From positions 62,001-126,000 of the forward strand of contig PCVP01000028.1 of NCBI GenBank assembly GCA_002787035.1: DNA of 64,000 nt. The letters are read 5' to 3'. The stretch comes from Candidatus Peregrinibacteria bacterium CG11_big_fil_rev_8_21_14_0_20_49_14. Its GTDB lineage: Bacteria; Patescibacteriota; Gracilibacteria; Peribacterales; Peribacteraceae. Of this stretch, positions 51,822 to 60,619 are shown piece after piece. The position numbers and the translations under genes were made by a program. The number at the start of each line of letters is the position of its first letter. Positions within the stretch are counted from its first letter, which is position 1. The notes under the pieces are model-generated. The model saw only the letters and a list, made by a program, of their open reading frames with translations. It did no database searches and was not told the DNA's origin.

Positions 51822-52419
51822 ACTCCGGATCTATGGACAAACGACTTTCTTCCGGAAGAACCTGACCCTGGTACTTACTGTTCGGCTTTAAGTTGTAGGG
51901 CATGTCGGCTGCGGAACTCATGACTTCGAACGCCAGTTGGCACACTCTCATACCCGGGTACAGCGCAACGGGAAGACGGTTGAGATTACTTATTTCCAAT
52001 GTGATGGTCCCGCTGAAGCCGGGGTCTACAAACCCTGCAGTTGAGTGCACTATAATACCCAGTCGCCCGAGTGAACTGCGACCCTCCACACGAGCAACCA
52101 AGTCATTTGGAAGCGTGAGAGTCTCCTGCGTCACACCCAGTACGAATTCCCCGGGCTGCACGATGAACGCCTCGCCGTCAGGAACGGTGATGGTGCGCAT
52201 ATTTCCCGCAAAACTTTCAGGCTGCTTTGGGTCCAGTATCGCAAACTTGCTATGTTCGTAGAGCTTGAACGTACTGCCAAGTCTCATATCCATACTGCTG
52301 GCATGAATATGCATGAACGTGGTGGTATCTTGCGGAGTGGAGAGATCCGGCTGCGCGGTTTGAATGGTTATACGTCCTTCTTCTATGGCCTTTTTAATGT
52401 CGCGGTCTGAGAGAATCAC
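51805..52419 (-). CDS. dcd: dCTP deaminase
   Basis: 204 aa from GTG 52419; the start is fixed by the universal Dcd opening (M)ILSDRDIKKAIEEG. It converts dCTP to dUTP. Active-site blocks are RVEGRSSLGRLGIIVHSTAGFVDPGF with the catalytic Glu/Arg-Ser-Ser region and a C-terminal NSKYQGQ. LGVTQETLTLP also matches. An ORF extending to 52677 covers a region outside the family. Convergent with the GT2 gene, overlapping by 17 bases. Confidence 0.94.
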   Translation of the reverse strand: MILSDRDIKKAIEEGRITIQTAQPDLSTPQDTTTFMHIHASSMDMRLGSTFKLYEHSKFAILDPKQPESFAGNMRTITVPDGEAFIVQPGEFVLGVTQETLTLPNDLVARVEGRSSLGRLGIIVHSTAGFVDPGFSGTITLEISNLNRLPVALYPGMRVCQLAFEVMSSAADMPYNLKPNSKYQGQVLPEESRLSIDPEFILKK

Positions 52420-52509
52420 AGGAAAAGTGGGAAAGAATCTTCTGGAGAGGAAGAGTAGCATACAACACAAAAAGGGGGAGAAGAAAATTGCGGGCTTCTG
52501 AATGCTCTC

Positions 52510-52515
52510 TACAAT
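52510..52515 (+). promoter_or_regulatory. -10 box (TACAAT), near-leaderless
   Basis: Ends nine bases before ATG 52525. No Shine-Dalgarno site. Confidence 0.4.
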
Positions 52516-52524
52516 GGTGCGGCT

Positions 52525-54282
52525 ATGGCTACCATAGAAGATACGGCCGCAAATAACGGTGCGACAACCGAGTACGCATCCTATGGAAGTGTCGCTGCCC
52601 TGGAAGCCAAAAAAGAAGCTGTCATACGCGGGCTGACGGACTACAACCGCTACACCTACCAACAGCTGGGAGCGCACTCATCGGACGAAGCCGCATCGAC
52701 GGCGCAAACGATAGAGCAATTGCGCAGTTTAAGTGCGGAAGACCTTCTGGCGAAGAAAGAGGAAATAGAAAACCATTTTCAGTGGCTTTCCATGGACGGG
52801 GGCATAAGCAGCCAACGCGAGAAAATTGAATCCGCATGGGACAATATGAACGCAATGCTGGAAGACGCCGTACGAAGCAAAGGGATCAATGAAAAATCAC
52901 GCGACCGTTGGATTAAACGATTTAAAAATAAGGATCACGGCGCATCTGTCAAAATAGAATTCGTGAACTTGGAACTGCCGGTACTGCTTATTAAAGCGGA
53001 AAAATTGGCAACCAAACGCAAAGAGATTCTCAAAATGAAAGAGTTTAAGGACGTAAACAGCAATATGGTCCCCGACCTTGCAAAATTTGTAAGTGAAGAT
53101 GCATTCTTGGATCTCCACTACTTGGACAAAGAGAATCTGGTACTTACGGTGGATGCCGCTGCGACTGCGGCAAAGAAAATGCCTGCGCTCTACAGTAAGG
53201 CCAAAGGCATTCTCGACAGAGCGATAGACACGGGAGCAATGAGCAAACGGAAAGTCGGCAAATGGATGCAGAGCCTCTTTAAAACAGAGAGAACTCCGGC
53301 AGAAATTCAGGCGATACTGGAAGGAGAACTGAAAGACTACATCGGATCGTGGACAAAGCTGCGATACCAGTACGACCGTATAGAGCGCCAAATGGACAGC
53401 CAAGGAGTCCCGCAAGGATTTAACAGGCTCTCTCCCCAAAAGTTCTTGGATTTGGACTATTTCCAGCGTGAAAGCTACGTCGAAGAAGCACAGCGCAGCA
53501 TGAACATCGGCTTAAACGGTCCGAGCGATAAGCCGATAGATCAGATGAAAATGGAGATTCGACACAATCTGCAAACCAAAGACTGGGAAGAAGCCGGCAG
53601 GCTAATTGGGCAGGCTCGTGGCATTGCGGAAGGAGAAGATGTGCTGGAGCTTAACTCCATGGAAAATTACCTGCAGCAATTTCGCAAAGGAGAACGCACG
53701 CAAAGCGCACCTATTGAATCCGTTACCAAAACACTGGAATCCATGCGGGAGGCGCTTTCGGAAGCTCCTTCCAGCGTACAACAGCTGTATATAGACGCAT
53801 TGAACCGGGGAGCAACCACCATGGCTGCTCTCTCCACGCAGATGTACAACTTGGTATGGTGTCATGAGCACGGATACCTGAATGAAGACAAGGAAGAACG
53901 GTTGTATCAGCAATCTTTCGACGAAACGGAAGACATTGTGGAGAACGGTCACAGGCAGTACGGACTGGAAAATATCAATCTCAATGCCGTGGATGACAAT
54001 AAAAAGGCGGAAGCCATGCGTCCGTACCGCACCACATGGGCACCGACGCTCTACCACATGAGCTGCTCGGACGGCAGCGCCAGAGCACGCTACTTAAACG
54101 AATTGCAGGGCAAAAACGTCGCTCGAGACTACTGGTCCACGCTCAAAATCCGAGATATCAGCTACGAGAAACAGGCGTATCTCGTAAAAAATGTGAACTG
54201 GAAGCTCAAAGGAGGCATGCGAAAGCTGCAAGCGGCAGGAGTGGCCTTTACGCTTAACGGGCCACCTGAATTCATACACTAA
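52525..54282 (+). CDS. large helical protein of unknown function with internal repeats
   Basis: 585 aa, no signal peptide or membrane span, predicted mostly helical. Two stretches look repeated: FLDLHYLDKENLVLTVDAA (about 200) and FLDLDYFQRESYVEEAQ (about 315), each centred on (F/L)LDL.Y..(K/R)E. Also RDRWIKRFKNKD and VGKWMQSLFKTE resemble each other. Only three or so Cys are present. No family is recognised; it may be lineage-specific. Confidence 0.7.
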   Translation: MATIEDTAANNGATTEYASYGSVAALEAKKEAVIRGLTDYNRYTYQQLGAHSSDEAASTAQTIEQLRSLSAEDLLAKKEEIENHFQWLSMDGGISSQREKIESAWDNMNAMLEDAVRSKGINEKSRDRWIKRFKNKDHGASVKIEFVNLELPVLLIKAEKLATKRKEILKMKEFKDVNSNMVPDLAKFVSEDAFLDLHYLDKENLVLTVDAAATAAKKMPALYSKAKGILDRAIDTGAMSKRKVGKWMQSLFKTERTPAEIQAILEGELKDYIGSWTKLRYQYDRIERQMDSQGVPQGFNRLSPQKFLDLDYFQRESYVEEAQRSMNIGLNGPSDKPIDQMKMEIRHNLQTKDWEEAGRLIGQARGIAEGEDVLELNSMENYLQQFRKGERTQSAPIESVTKTLESMREALSEAPSSVQQLYIDALNRGATTMAALSTQMYNLVWCHEHGYLNEDKEERLYQQSFDETEDIVENGHRQYGLENINLNAVDDNKKAEAMRPYRTTWAPTLYHMSCSDGSARARYLNELQGKNVARDYWSTLKIRDISYEKQAYLVKNVNWKLKGGMRKLQAAGVAFTLNGPPEFIH

Positions 54283-54298
54283 ATGGCACGGCATTTAC

Positions 54299-54326
54299 TT
54301 GTGAGACAGCGCTTGCTCATTACAAT
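54299..54326 (+). promoter_or_regulatory. promoter TTGTGA-16-TACAAT, near-leaderless
   Basis: -35 at 54299-54304 and -10 at 54321-54326, nine bases before ATG 54336. Confidence 0.45.
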
Positions 54327-54335
54327 GTGCACACT

Positions 54336-54929
54336 ATGAAAACCTCTCTCCTCACAACCGCTGCCCTCGGCAGTATTCTCCTTGCAGGGTGCAATGCCCA
54401 AAACTCGAACAAAGGCATGTTATCTCTGGAAGAACAACTCACAAACCCTCTCTACACGGAACGCTACGCCGAAGAACTGGTAGACAGAATGGTTGAATAT
54501 AAAATTCAAGCTGATCCGCTACTCAATGATGAGTCCAAGGCGAACACAGTGGAAGAAGCAAGAAAGAAATGGCTGGAAGTGGCACGCGATGCTCGCAAAA
54601 AGCAGCGCGAAGGACTGCGCGGTTTCCTTATTACCATCAACGAGCCCATTAAAGGAGAAGTATTGTACGTCGACGATACGCTCTATCTGGATACGACTGC
54701 CATTATCGCTCCGGGCCCGAACGTGCACCTGTACCTTTCGAGCATCATAGATCCCCGAGACGTGGAATTTCCGGATGAAAGCGCCATAGACATAGGAAAA
54801 GTGCAGTCTGCGTACGGTGCACAGCAGTATGCAGTTACCCCCGTGAGTGATCCGGAGGCCTACCGTACTGTGGTTGTCTGGGACAATGATCTGAGCCGTC
54901 TGCTCGGCTTCGCGCAGATCAACAAGTAA
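54336..54929 (+). CDS. lipoprotein with DM13-like domain
   Basis: 197 aa from ATG 54336. Signal with lipobox SILLAGC (Cys at about 19). The C-terminal 100 residues follow the electron-transfer DM13 pattern: GEVLYVDDTLYLDTT, APGPNVHLYLSS, AIDIGKVQSAYGAQQYAV, then YRTVVVWDNDLSRLLGFAQI. In typical DM13 domains the strand VVIWC carries a conserved Cys; here it is VVVWD. The electron-transfer role proposed for the family is therefore doubtful here. Confidence 0.72.
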   Translation: MKTSLLTTAALGSILLAGCNAQNSNKGMLSLEEQLTNPLYTERYAEELVDRMVEYKIQADPLLNDESKANTVEEARKKWLEVARDARKKQREGLRGFLITINEPIKGEVLYVDDTLYLDTTAIIAPGPNVHLYLSSIIDPRDVEFPDESAIDIGKVQSAYGAQQYAVTPVSDPEAYRTVVVWDNDLSRLLGFAQINK

Positions 54930-54934
54930 TTACA

Positions 54935-55270
54935 TTACCGCCCTCCTCGCACATCGAGAGCGAGCGGTTCAAAGAGAAGCACGTAGGATTCCTGCGTGCT
55001 TTTCGGGCAATGGAATACTCCGCGTGGAATTACCGCCATCTCCCCTTCCTTCACGTTCAGATCTTCTCTGTCTCTGCACTGAATCACTATTTCACCTCTG
55101 TAGACATAGAAGAGTTCATCTTGCTCGTGATCATGCCAATGGTACTCCCCTTCAAACTTCGCCAAACGCACGACAGAGTCATTGTACCGTACTATCTCTA
55201 TGGGATCCCACGGCTCCGTAACGGAGCCGATATGCTCTTCTATGCAAGCATGGGAAACAGGAATGTTCAT
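54935..55270 (-). CDS. small cupin-domain protein
   Basis: 111 aa single-domain cupin. Motif 1 is YHWHDHEQDELFYVYRGE, with two or three His and one Glu as metal ligands, and motif 2 is GEMAVIPRGVFHCPK with the final His. Function cannot be told from the fold. It is seven bases downstream of the DsbA-like gene and probably shares its transcript. Confidence 0.88.
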   Translation of the reverse strand: MNIPVSHACIEEHIGSVTEPWDPIEIVRYNDSVVRLAKFEGEYHWHDHEQDELFYVYRGEIVIQCRDREDLNVKEGEMAVIPRGVFHCPKSTQESYVLLFEPLALDVRGGR

Positions 55271-55277
55271 AGGAGAA

Positions 55278-55865
55278 CTACAGTCTCTGAGTCAGACGCT
55301 CCAGTTCGGCATCTATGGATGCACTGATGGTGTCGAATCCTGTCTGCACTCTCTGGCCGTTCACAAAGAAGGTGGGGGTGCCCCGCACTTCCAGCACACG
55401 TCCTGCTTCGTAGTCCGCAAGCACAATATCGCGCTTCGCATGTGAACTCATGCATCTGTTAAATGCGGTCATATTCAACTCAAGTTCGGCTGCCCATACG
55501 CCTAACGATTCGGAGCTCAATTCCTGCTGCTTTTCGTACGCGAGATCCACAAACTCCCAGAATTTTCCCTGATCTGCCGCACATTCGCTTGCCTCTCCCG
55601 CTTCCAGCGCAAAACGATGAATGGAGCGCAACGGGAAATGCATGATATCAAACCGAATGGTATCTCCGTACTTTTCTATAAGAGGAGTGGAAATGGAAGA
55701 GTGTGCCGCACGGCAAGCCGGACACTGCAAATCTGCAAATTCCTGCACGACTACGACTGCATTCGGATTACCTTTTGGCGTACGGCTGGAAACATCCGAT
55801 GAGCCCGGAGCGCATGCGGAAAGTAACACGAAACCGATAAGTGGGAGGGAGAGTGAGGATTTCAT
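55278..55865 (-). CDS. DsbA-like thioredoxin-fold lipoprotein
   Basis: 195 aa from ATG 55865. Lipobox GFVLLSAC anchors it outside the membrane. The active site is CPAC in FADLQCPACRAAH, followed by a helical insertion with two more Cys, and the cis-Pro loop is RGTPTFFVNGQ. It belongs to the DSBA-like thioredoxin (BdbD-type) group that oxidises thiols in secreted proteins. Cys-rich secreted proteins in the window are plausible clients. Confidence 0.9.
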   Translation of the reverse strand: MKSSLSLPLIGFVLLSACAPGSSDVSSRTPKGNPNAVVVVQEFADLQCPACRAAHSSISTPLIEKYGDTIRFDIMHFPLRSIHRFALEAGEASECAADQGKFWEFVDLAYEKQQELSSESLGVWAAELELNMTAFNRCMSSHAKRDIVLADYEAGRVLEVRGTPTFFVNGQRVQTGFDTISASIDAELERLTQRL

Positions 55866-55944
55866 GACCATATCTTGGCAGGTGAATACAATAGATGCAA
55901 CAATTCACTCAGACGTCCAAGCGTGGTACTCTTTCTCCCTCTCT

Positions 55945-57480
55945 ATGTCTCTCTACCGCAAGTATCGGCCTCAGGCATTCGCAGACGTGGTCGGTCAGGA
56001 CCATATTGTCACAACACTCGAACAGGCTGCCGCGCAGGATAAGCTGGCACACGCGTATTTGTTTGCAGGTAGCAGAGGAACGGGGAAAACATCCGTGGCA
56101 CGCATACTGGCAAAAATGCTGATGATACGGGGTGTGCAAGACGACGCGCTGCGCAAGCAGATAATGAAAGGCGTGGAAGACGGCAGTATCGTTGATTTAC
56201 TGGAAATAGACGCCGCCAGCAACCGCGGCATAGACGATATTCGAGATCTGGTGGCAAAAATTCAGTTCTCACCGGTCGTCACAGGTGCAAAAGTCTACAT
56301 AATCGACGAGGTGCATATGCTGACAAAGGAAGCGTTTAACGCACTCTTAAAAACACTCGAAGAGCCTCCGCCATACGCACACTTCATACTCGCAACCACG
56401 GAGCTCAATAAAATTCCATCCACCATACAGTCCCGCTGTCAGTGCTTTCCTTTCAGAGCTATTCGGGAAGAAGACATTATTCGACGACTGCAATTCATAG
56501 CGGATCAGGAGCATATACACATCGACAGAGAGTCGCTTCGCTACATCGCACACCATGTGGAAGGAGGGCTGAGAGATGCCATTTCTTTGTTGGATCAAAT
56601 GCGCTCCCTCAAATCCATCACGTTGCAAGATGTGCAACAGCGCATAGGAAGCACGGGGCATGAGTACGTCGGTTCCATTTTTACCGCCCTGCAAGAAAGA
56701 GACGCACAGACACTCCTGCAGACCATTCACAAATTGGAAGATAACGGAATTTCGCTGGAAAACTTCGTTCGTCAGCTCTTAAAAAATGTTCGCAACTCGT
56801 TGCACACTGCCGTTGAGCAGAAAAAACCCACCAAGGATATCGTCGCCGTTCTCAATACCCTCCTTGTTACCATTCGAGACATGCGTATTTCTCCTCTGCC
56901 CGGGCTGGTACTGGAGTCCGCCCTGCTCTCCATATGCAACAGGGACGAACAGGCGGAGAAGAGTGCACCGCTCTTCGTAACGGACACAACGCAGCTCAAA
57001 GCCGTCTCGGAAAAGAAGAAAGAGGCAATACACGAAAAAAAATCCGACAAAAGTGTGCCTGCAAAGGAAACTACGGCAAGCATAAACCCACAATCTCCGT
57101 CAGTGACGGCTACGCCGGAGAAAGCTTCAACGGCAACAGCGAGTGCCGCCATAGAAGCACGCGAACTTTCCATGGAAAGCCTGCAGTCTGCGTGGGGCGA
57201 CATCGTGAAGCAGACAACGCCGTCTTCGGTAAAAATGTCCCTGAAAAACGGACGCCTTACCGCTCTGGAGGATACGAAGGTAACACTGGCGTTCTCTTCC
57301 GCTTTTCACAGAGACACCGTTGCCAAAACAGAAGCCTGCAGAACCGTGGAAGCAGTGATGGAAACACTCTTTAAGAGATCCATGAGATTGGAATGCGTAT
57401 TGGACCAAGCCACTCCCATGCAAATTGACGACGACAATACGTCCGTAAGTCTGGCGGAAGCGGCAGCGGAAATATTTTAG
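55945..57480 (+). CDS. dnaX: DNA polymerase III subunit gamma/tau
   Basis: 511 aa from ATG 55945 (MSLYRKYRPQAFADVVGQ), the standard DnaX opening. It is the AAA+ clamp-loader motor: P-loop AGSRGTGKTSVARILAK (42-57), Walker B VYIIDEVHMLTKEAFNALLKTLEEPP, sensor 1 ILATTELNKIP and sensor 2 GGLRDAISLLDQ. The zinc module that normally carries four Cys between the P-loop and DVIEIDAASN is replaced here by a Cys-free stretch (about 58-82). The linker and C-terminal domain (from about 340) are tau-like but divergent. Confidence 0.94.
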   Translation: MSLYRKYRPQAFADVVGQDHIVTTLEQAAAQDKLAHAYLFAGSRGTGKTSVARILAKMLMIRGVQDDALRKQIMKGVEDGSIVDLLEIDAASNRGIDDIRDLVAKIQFSPVVTGAKVYIIDEVHMLTKEAFNALLKTLEEPPPYAHFILATTELNKIPSTIQSRCQCFPFRAIREEDIIRRLQFIADQEHIHIDRESLRYIAHHVEGGLRDAISLLDQMRSLKSITLQDVQQRIGSTGHEYVGSIFTALQERDAQTLLQTIHKLEDNGISLENFVRQLLKNVRNSLHTAVEQKKPTKDIVAVLNTLLVTIRDMRISPLPGLVLESALLSICNRDEQAEKSAPLFVTDTTQLKAVSEKKKEAIHEKKSDKSVPAKETTASINPQSPSVTATPEKASTATASAAIEARELSMESLQSAWGDIVKQTTPSSVKMSLKNGRLTALEDTKVTLAFSSAFHRDTVAKTEACRTVEAVMETLFKRSMRLECVLDQATPMQIDDDNTSVSLAEAAAEIF

Positions 57481-57484
57481 GAAT

Positions 57485-58150
57485 ATGAGAAAAAACTTGG
57501 GGCACATAGGATTTGGCGAAACGATGTCCGGCGCGGACCGCTCTGGCGAATCCGAGCTCTTGCTTGCCGATAGAAATATGCGAGCATTTCAGTTGTATCT
57601 GCGAGAGGTGCTGCTCCTTTCACCCGAAGAGCGACAAAGAAGAGAGGCAAGTCTCTGTGAACATATCGATGCTTTTCTCACGCAGCACGCCAAGAGAACT
57701 GTCTGCGGATACATTGCCCAAAATGAAACGGACAGAGATCCGTTGGATATAGAACCGCACCTCGATCATCTCTTTCGGAACAGAACGGGAAACGGACTTG
57801 TACTACCGGGATTTCAGAAAGAAGAACCCGTGTTTTATGCCATAGACAGACAACTCCGGGAAGAAGATCTGCAACGCAACGCAGTGGGAGCACTGGAGCC
57901 GAAACCGGGTACATTCACTGCGGTGAGTCCGGAGGACATAGATGTGTTTCTGGTACCGGGAGTGGAAGGAAAGAAAATCGTGTACTCACGCAATCACGGA
58001 TATGACCACTGGCACGAAGAATTTCCCCATGCGCTCTTCTTGCCGACGTGCCTCGTATACAACCGTGATTTTGCATTGGTACACCCGAAGAGAACTTATA
58101 ATCTCATTGCGACACCGGATGGTATTATTGAAACGGGTTCCCCTCTTTAA
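57485..58150 (+). CDS. divergent 5-formyltetrahydrofolate cyclo-ligase paralogue
   Basis: 221 aa. Its fold pattern parallels the gene immediately downstream, with VCGYIAQNE, NGLVLPGFQ, VGALEPKPG and IDVFLVPGVEGKK in the same order as that gene's blocks. The family's ATP/folate loop (R.G.G.GYYDR) is degraded to YSRNHGYDHW. Catalysis of 5-formyl-THF to methenyl-THF is therefore uncertain. The two genes are two bases apart, suggesting an old tandem duplication or a paired function. Four bases follow dnaX. Confidence 0.65.
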   Translation: MRKNLGHIGFGETMSGADRSGESELLLADRNMRAFQLYLREVLLLSPEERQRREASLCEHIDAFLTQHAKRTVCGYIAQNETDRDPLDIEPHLDHLFRNRTGNGLVLPGFQKEEPVFYAIDRQLREEDLQRNAVGALEPKPGTFTAVSPEDIDVFLVPGVEGKKIVYSRNHGYDHWHEEFPHALFLPTCLVYNRDFALVHPKRTYNLIATPDGIIETGSPL

Positions 58151-58152
58151 AA

Positions 58153-58737
58153 ATGCACGATGCGGACGCCAAAGCACAGCTTCGAGACTCCATAACACAA
58201 CGCATGCAGCGTCTGACAGACGCGCAAAAAGCTGCGGAAAGCCGCACGCTTTGCAGGGAACTTCTCCCACACATTCCCAAAGGATCCACGGTGTGTGCGT
58301 ACTATCCCATGAAATCGGAAGCAGATATTCGCATGCTCCTCGACGAACTTCTTCTCCGTGGAGATAACGTCTTCCTTCCGTGTTTCGAAAACAACAGACT
58401 CATCTTTCGAAAAATCGAGGATTTTGCCGATTTGCACAAGGGTGCCCTCGGCGTGTTGGAACCGAAGCAAAACGCAAAAGAGCTGGAAAAAGAAACGGCA
58501 GATATCATTCTGGTTCCCGGACGCGCGTTCGACTATGCGGGAAATCGCATGGGGCGTGGCAACGGCGGATACGACAGGTGGATTGCAAAACACCGAAAAG
58601 CACATGCCAATACGAAATGTATTGGTGTGGCACTCGAATGCCAGATAGTGGGAAGCGTACCCACCGAATCGCACGACGAGCCGATGGATGCGATTGTCAC
58701 CGCACGGGGTTACAAAGAGACGATGCCACGAGAGTAA
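58153..58737 (+). CDS. 5-formyltetrahydrofolate cyclo-ligase
   Basis: 194 aa. The family signature is intact: VCAYYPMKSEADIRMLL, VFLPCFENNRLIFRKI, GVLEPKQN, ADIILVPGRAFDYAGNRMGRGNGGYDRW (the R.G.GGGYYDR-type loop) and a C-terminal IVGSVPTESHDEPMDAIVT. It uses ATP to convert 5-formyl-THF to 5,10-methenyl-THF. Neighbouring glyA also serves one-carbon folate metabolism, and SHMT is a source of 5-formyl-THF. Confidence 0.92.
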   Translation: MHDADAKAQLRDSITQRMQRLTDAQKAAESRTLCRELLPHIPKGSTVCAYYPMKSEADIRMLLDELLLRGDNVFLPCFENNRLIFRKIEDFADLHKGALGVLEPKQNAKELEKETADIILVPGRAFDYAGNRMGRGNGGYDRWIAKHRKAHANTKCIGVALECQIVGSVPTESHDEPMDAIVTARGYKETMPRE

Positions 58738-58898
58738 GTGCAATCATTGTGTTCAGTGGGCTTTGCAAGCCGGCACACTCTAGCTACTCTGATGGTACAA
58801 ACACGACTTCCCCTCCCTCATCGAATACAGCGAAGCGCCCCATGAGGAAGCTCACGGGATATGGTGTTTCTCCGTACGATTCTCTCCCCACCTCACCC

Positions 58899-60164
58899 AT
58901 GTTTACTTACGACGCACTCAAGAAAGAAGATCCGAAAATCTACGACGCTCTTATGGGAGAAATGAAGAGGCAAAAAGAAGGAGTGGAACTCATACCATCG
59001 GAAAACTATATCTCTCCCGCGGTACTGGAAGTAATGGGAACCGTTTTTAACAACAAATACTCCGAGGGGTATCCCGGAAAACGCTACTACGGCGGTCAGG
59101 AATACACGGACTGTGTGGAATCCATAGCCATAGAACGCGCAACGAAGCTCTTCCGTTGTGAGCATGCAAACGTACAGCCGCACGCGGGAGCACCTGCGAA
59201 CGTTGCTCTCTACTTTGCATTGCTTGAACCGGGAGACACGGTAATGGGAATGGATTTAAGCCACGGAGGTCACCTTACACACGGACACCCTGTCACATAC
59301 ATCACAAAGATATTTAACTTTGTACGCTACAAGATGAAAGATGTGGAGACAGGAGAAATAGACTACGACGAAATGCGAGAAGTCGCACTGCGCGAGAAGC
59401 CGAAGATTATTCTCGCGGGATTCTCGGCGTATCCTCGTGAACTCGACTACGCCAAAATGAAGGCGATTGCAGACGAAGTCGGCGCATACACAGTGGCAGA
59501 CATGGCGCATATTGCAGGAATGATTGCAGGCGGAGCGCTGAGAAATCCGTTCGATGACGGGTTTGATGTCATTACAACCACAACGCACAAGTCTCTTCGC
59601 GGACCTCGCGGAGGCATGATTTTGTGTCGTGAACTCGAACTCGGCAGAAAGATAGACAAATCTGTGTTCCCCGGTTTCCAGGGAGGACCGATTATGCAAA
59701 TGGTTGCCGCGAAAGCAGTGGCGTTCGGTGAGGCACTCAAACCCGAGTTTCGAGACTACGCACATCAAATTATCGCCAATGCCAAGCACATGGCAGATGT
59801 GTTTATGCAAAGCGGAGCAAAGCTGATAACAAACGGTACGGATAACCACCTCATGATGATAGATTGTGTGAAATCATGGGATATGACCGGACAAGAGGCA
59901 GAAACACTCTTCGATAGAATCGGCATTACGCTGAATAAGAACATGATTGCCGACGATCCTCGTAAACCAATGGATCCCTCCGGAATACGCTTCGGTACGC
60001 CCGCCGTTACAACGCGCGGTATGAAGGAGCACGATATGAAAACGCTCGCAAACTTCATGCTGAAAGCCGTGGAGAACAGAGGCGACGACAAGGTGATCTC
60101 TGCGCTGCATGACGAGGTCATAGAGTTCTGCCTGCGGTTCCCCGTACCGGGAATAGACTCGTAA
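58899..60164 (+). CDS. glyA: serine hydroxymethyltransferase
   Basis: 421 aa from ATG 58899. It interconverts serine + THF with glycine + 5,10-methylene-THF, using PLP. Clear blocks are LIPSENYISPAVLEVMG, NKYSEGYPGKRYYGG, VQPHAGAPANVALYF, the PLP Lys in TTTTHKSLRGPRGG, and FPGFQGGP. The frame extends far upstream but only from 58899 matches the family. It is followed by a repeat-rich region. Confidence 0.97.
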   Translation: MFTYDALKKEDPKIYDALMGEMKRQKEGVELIPSENYISPAVLEVMGTVFNNKYSEGYPGKRYYGGQEYTDCVESIAIERATKLFRCEHANVQPHAGAPANVALYFALLEPGDTVMGMDLSHGGHLTHGHPVTYITKIFNFVRYKMKDVETGEIDYDEMREVALREKPKIILAGFSAYPRELDYAKMKAIADEVGAYTVADMAHIAGMIAGGALRNPFDDGFDVITTTTHKSLRGPRGGMILCRELELGRKIDKSVFPGFQGGPIMQMVAAKAVAFGEALKPEFRDYAHQIIANAKHMADVFMQSGAKLITNGTDNHLMMIDCVKSWDMTGQEAETLFDRIGITLNKNMIADDPRKPMDPSGIRFGTPAVTTRGMKEHDMKTLANFMLKAVENRGDDKVISALHDEVIEFCLRFPVPGIDS

Positions 60165-60199
60165 GCGAGAACGGCCATCTGCGCACCGAAATTTTCCCT

Positions 60200-60228
60200 T
60201 TGCAATGTAAAGTAAAGTTTGCTATACT
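60200..60228 (+). promoter_or_regulatory. promoter TTGCAA-17-TATACT
   Basis: -35 at 60200-60205 and -10 at 60223-60228 with 17-base spacing, in the gap after glyA. The nearest convincing gene is 580 bases on, while a hairpin with a T-run ends 94 bases later. Confidence 0.55.
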
Positions 60229-60233
60229 GTAGT

Positions 60234-60323
60234 TGTCACCGGTTGATTAGAACTTGTTTCTATCTCAATTCGATGACCAAAAACAAAAATCGTCACCCCT
60301 TTTACTCGGTTGGCGATTTTTTG
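60234..60323 (+). ncRNA. possible short transcript ending at a hairpin with T-run
   Basis: From the TATACT promoter a transcript of about 90 nt would end at AAAAATCG...CGATTTTTT (60285-60322), an intrinsic-terminator shape with a weak inner CACC/GGTTG pairing. An ATG at 60274 lies inside, and its frame reads through to 60590 into repeats, so a small RNA or a relic gene are both possible. Confidence 0.35.
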
Positions 60324-60409
60324 TGTAGTGTCAGAAAATGGGTGACTATACCTTCAGAGCACGTAGAAAAGTGGAAGGGCGTCTCGAAGGATACTGTACT
60401 ATTTCTCAC

Positions 60410-60435
60410 GGTACTTTTCAGAGATGAAAAGTACC
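60410..60435. repeat. perfect 11-bp hairpin with GAGA loop
   Basis: GGTACTTTTCA-GAGA-TGAAAAGTACC. A related hairpin, GGCACTTTTT-CT-AAAAAGTGCC, lies at 60770-60791, so the two bracket the repeat copies between them. Confidence 0.7.
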
Positions 60436-60480
60436 CAAAAATCTCCGTCAGTTCCACCTGTCTAAAAGTACTCCCCCTCG

Positions 60481-60596
60481 TCATGGTGAGGTGCTCGACT
60501 GATCCTTCGAGGCTCTCTTTGCTTGCAGCTTCGTTCGCACCTCCAGCCTCCGCACCGCATTGGTTATGCTCCGGCCGGCACGCAGGATGACAGTCA
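60481..60596. repeat. dispersed intergenic repeat, copy A
   Basis: Begins TCATGGTGAGGTGCTCGACTG and ends AGGATGACAGTC. The two ends are inverted relatives (GTCATGGTGAG-like against CTCAGGATGACA-like). It belongs to the widespread family of CCTTCGA...CTCAGGATGACA intergenic repeats. Copies B and C lie at 60620 and 63028. Confidence 0.65.
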
Positions 60597-60619
60597 AAAG
60601 TACGTAGGATGAAAAAGTG

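Noticed and set aside
60219-60590. Plus-strand 123-residue frame after glyA
   Set aside because: Its start lies inside the -10 box, and its second half is the dispersed repeat. Only a short RNA is suggested.
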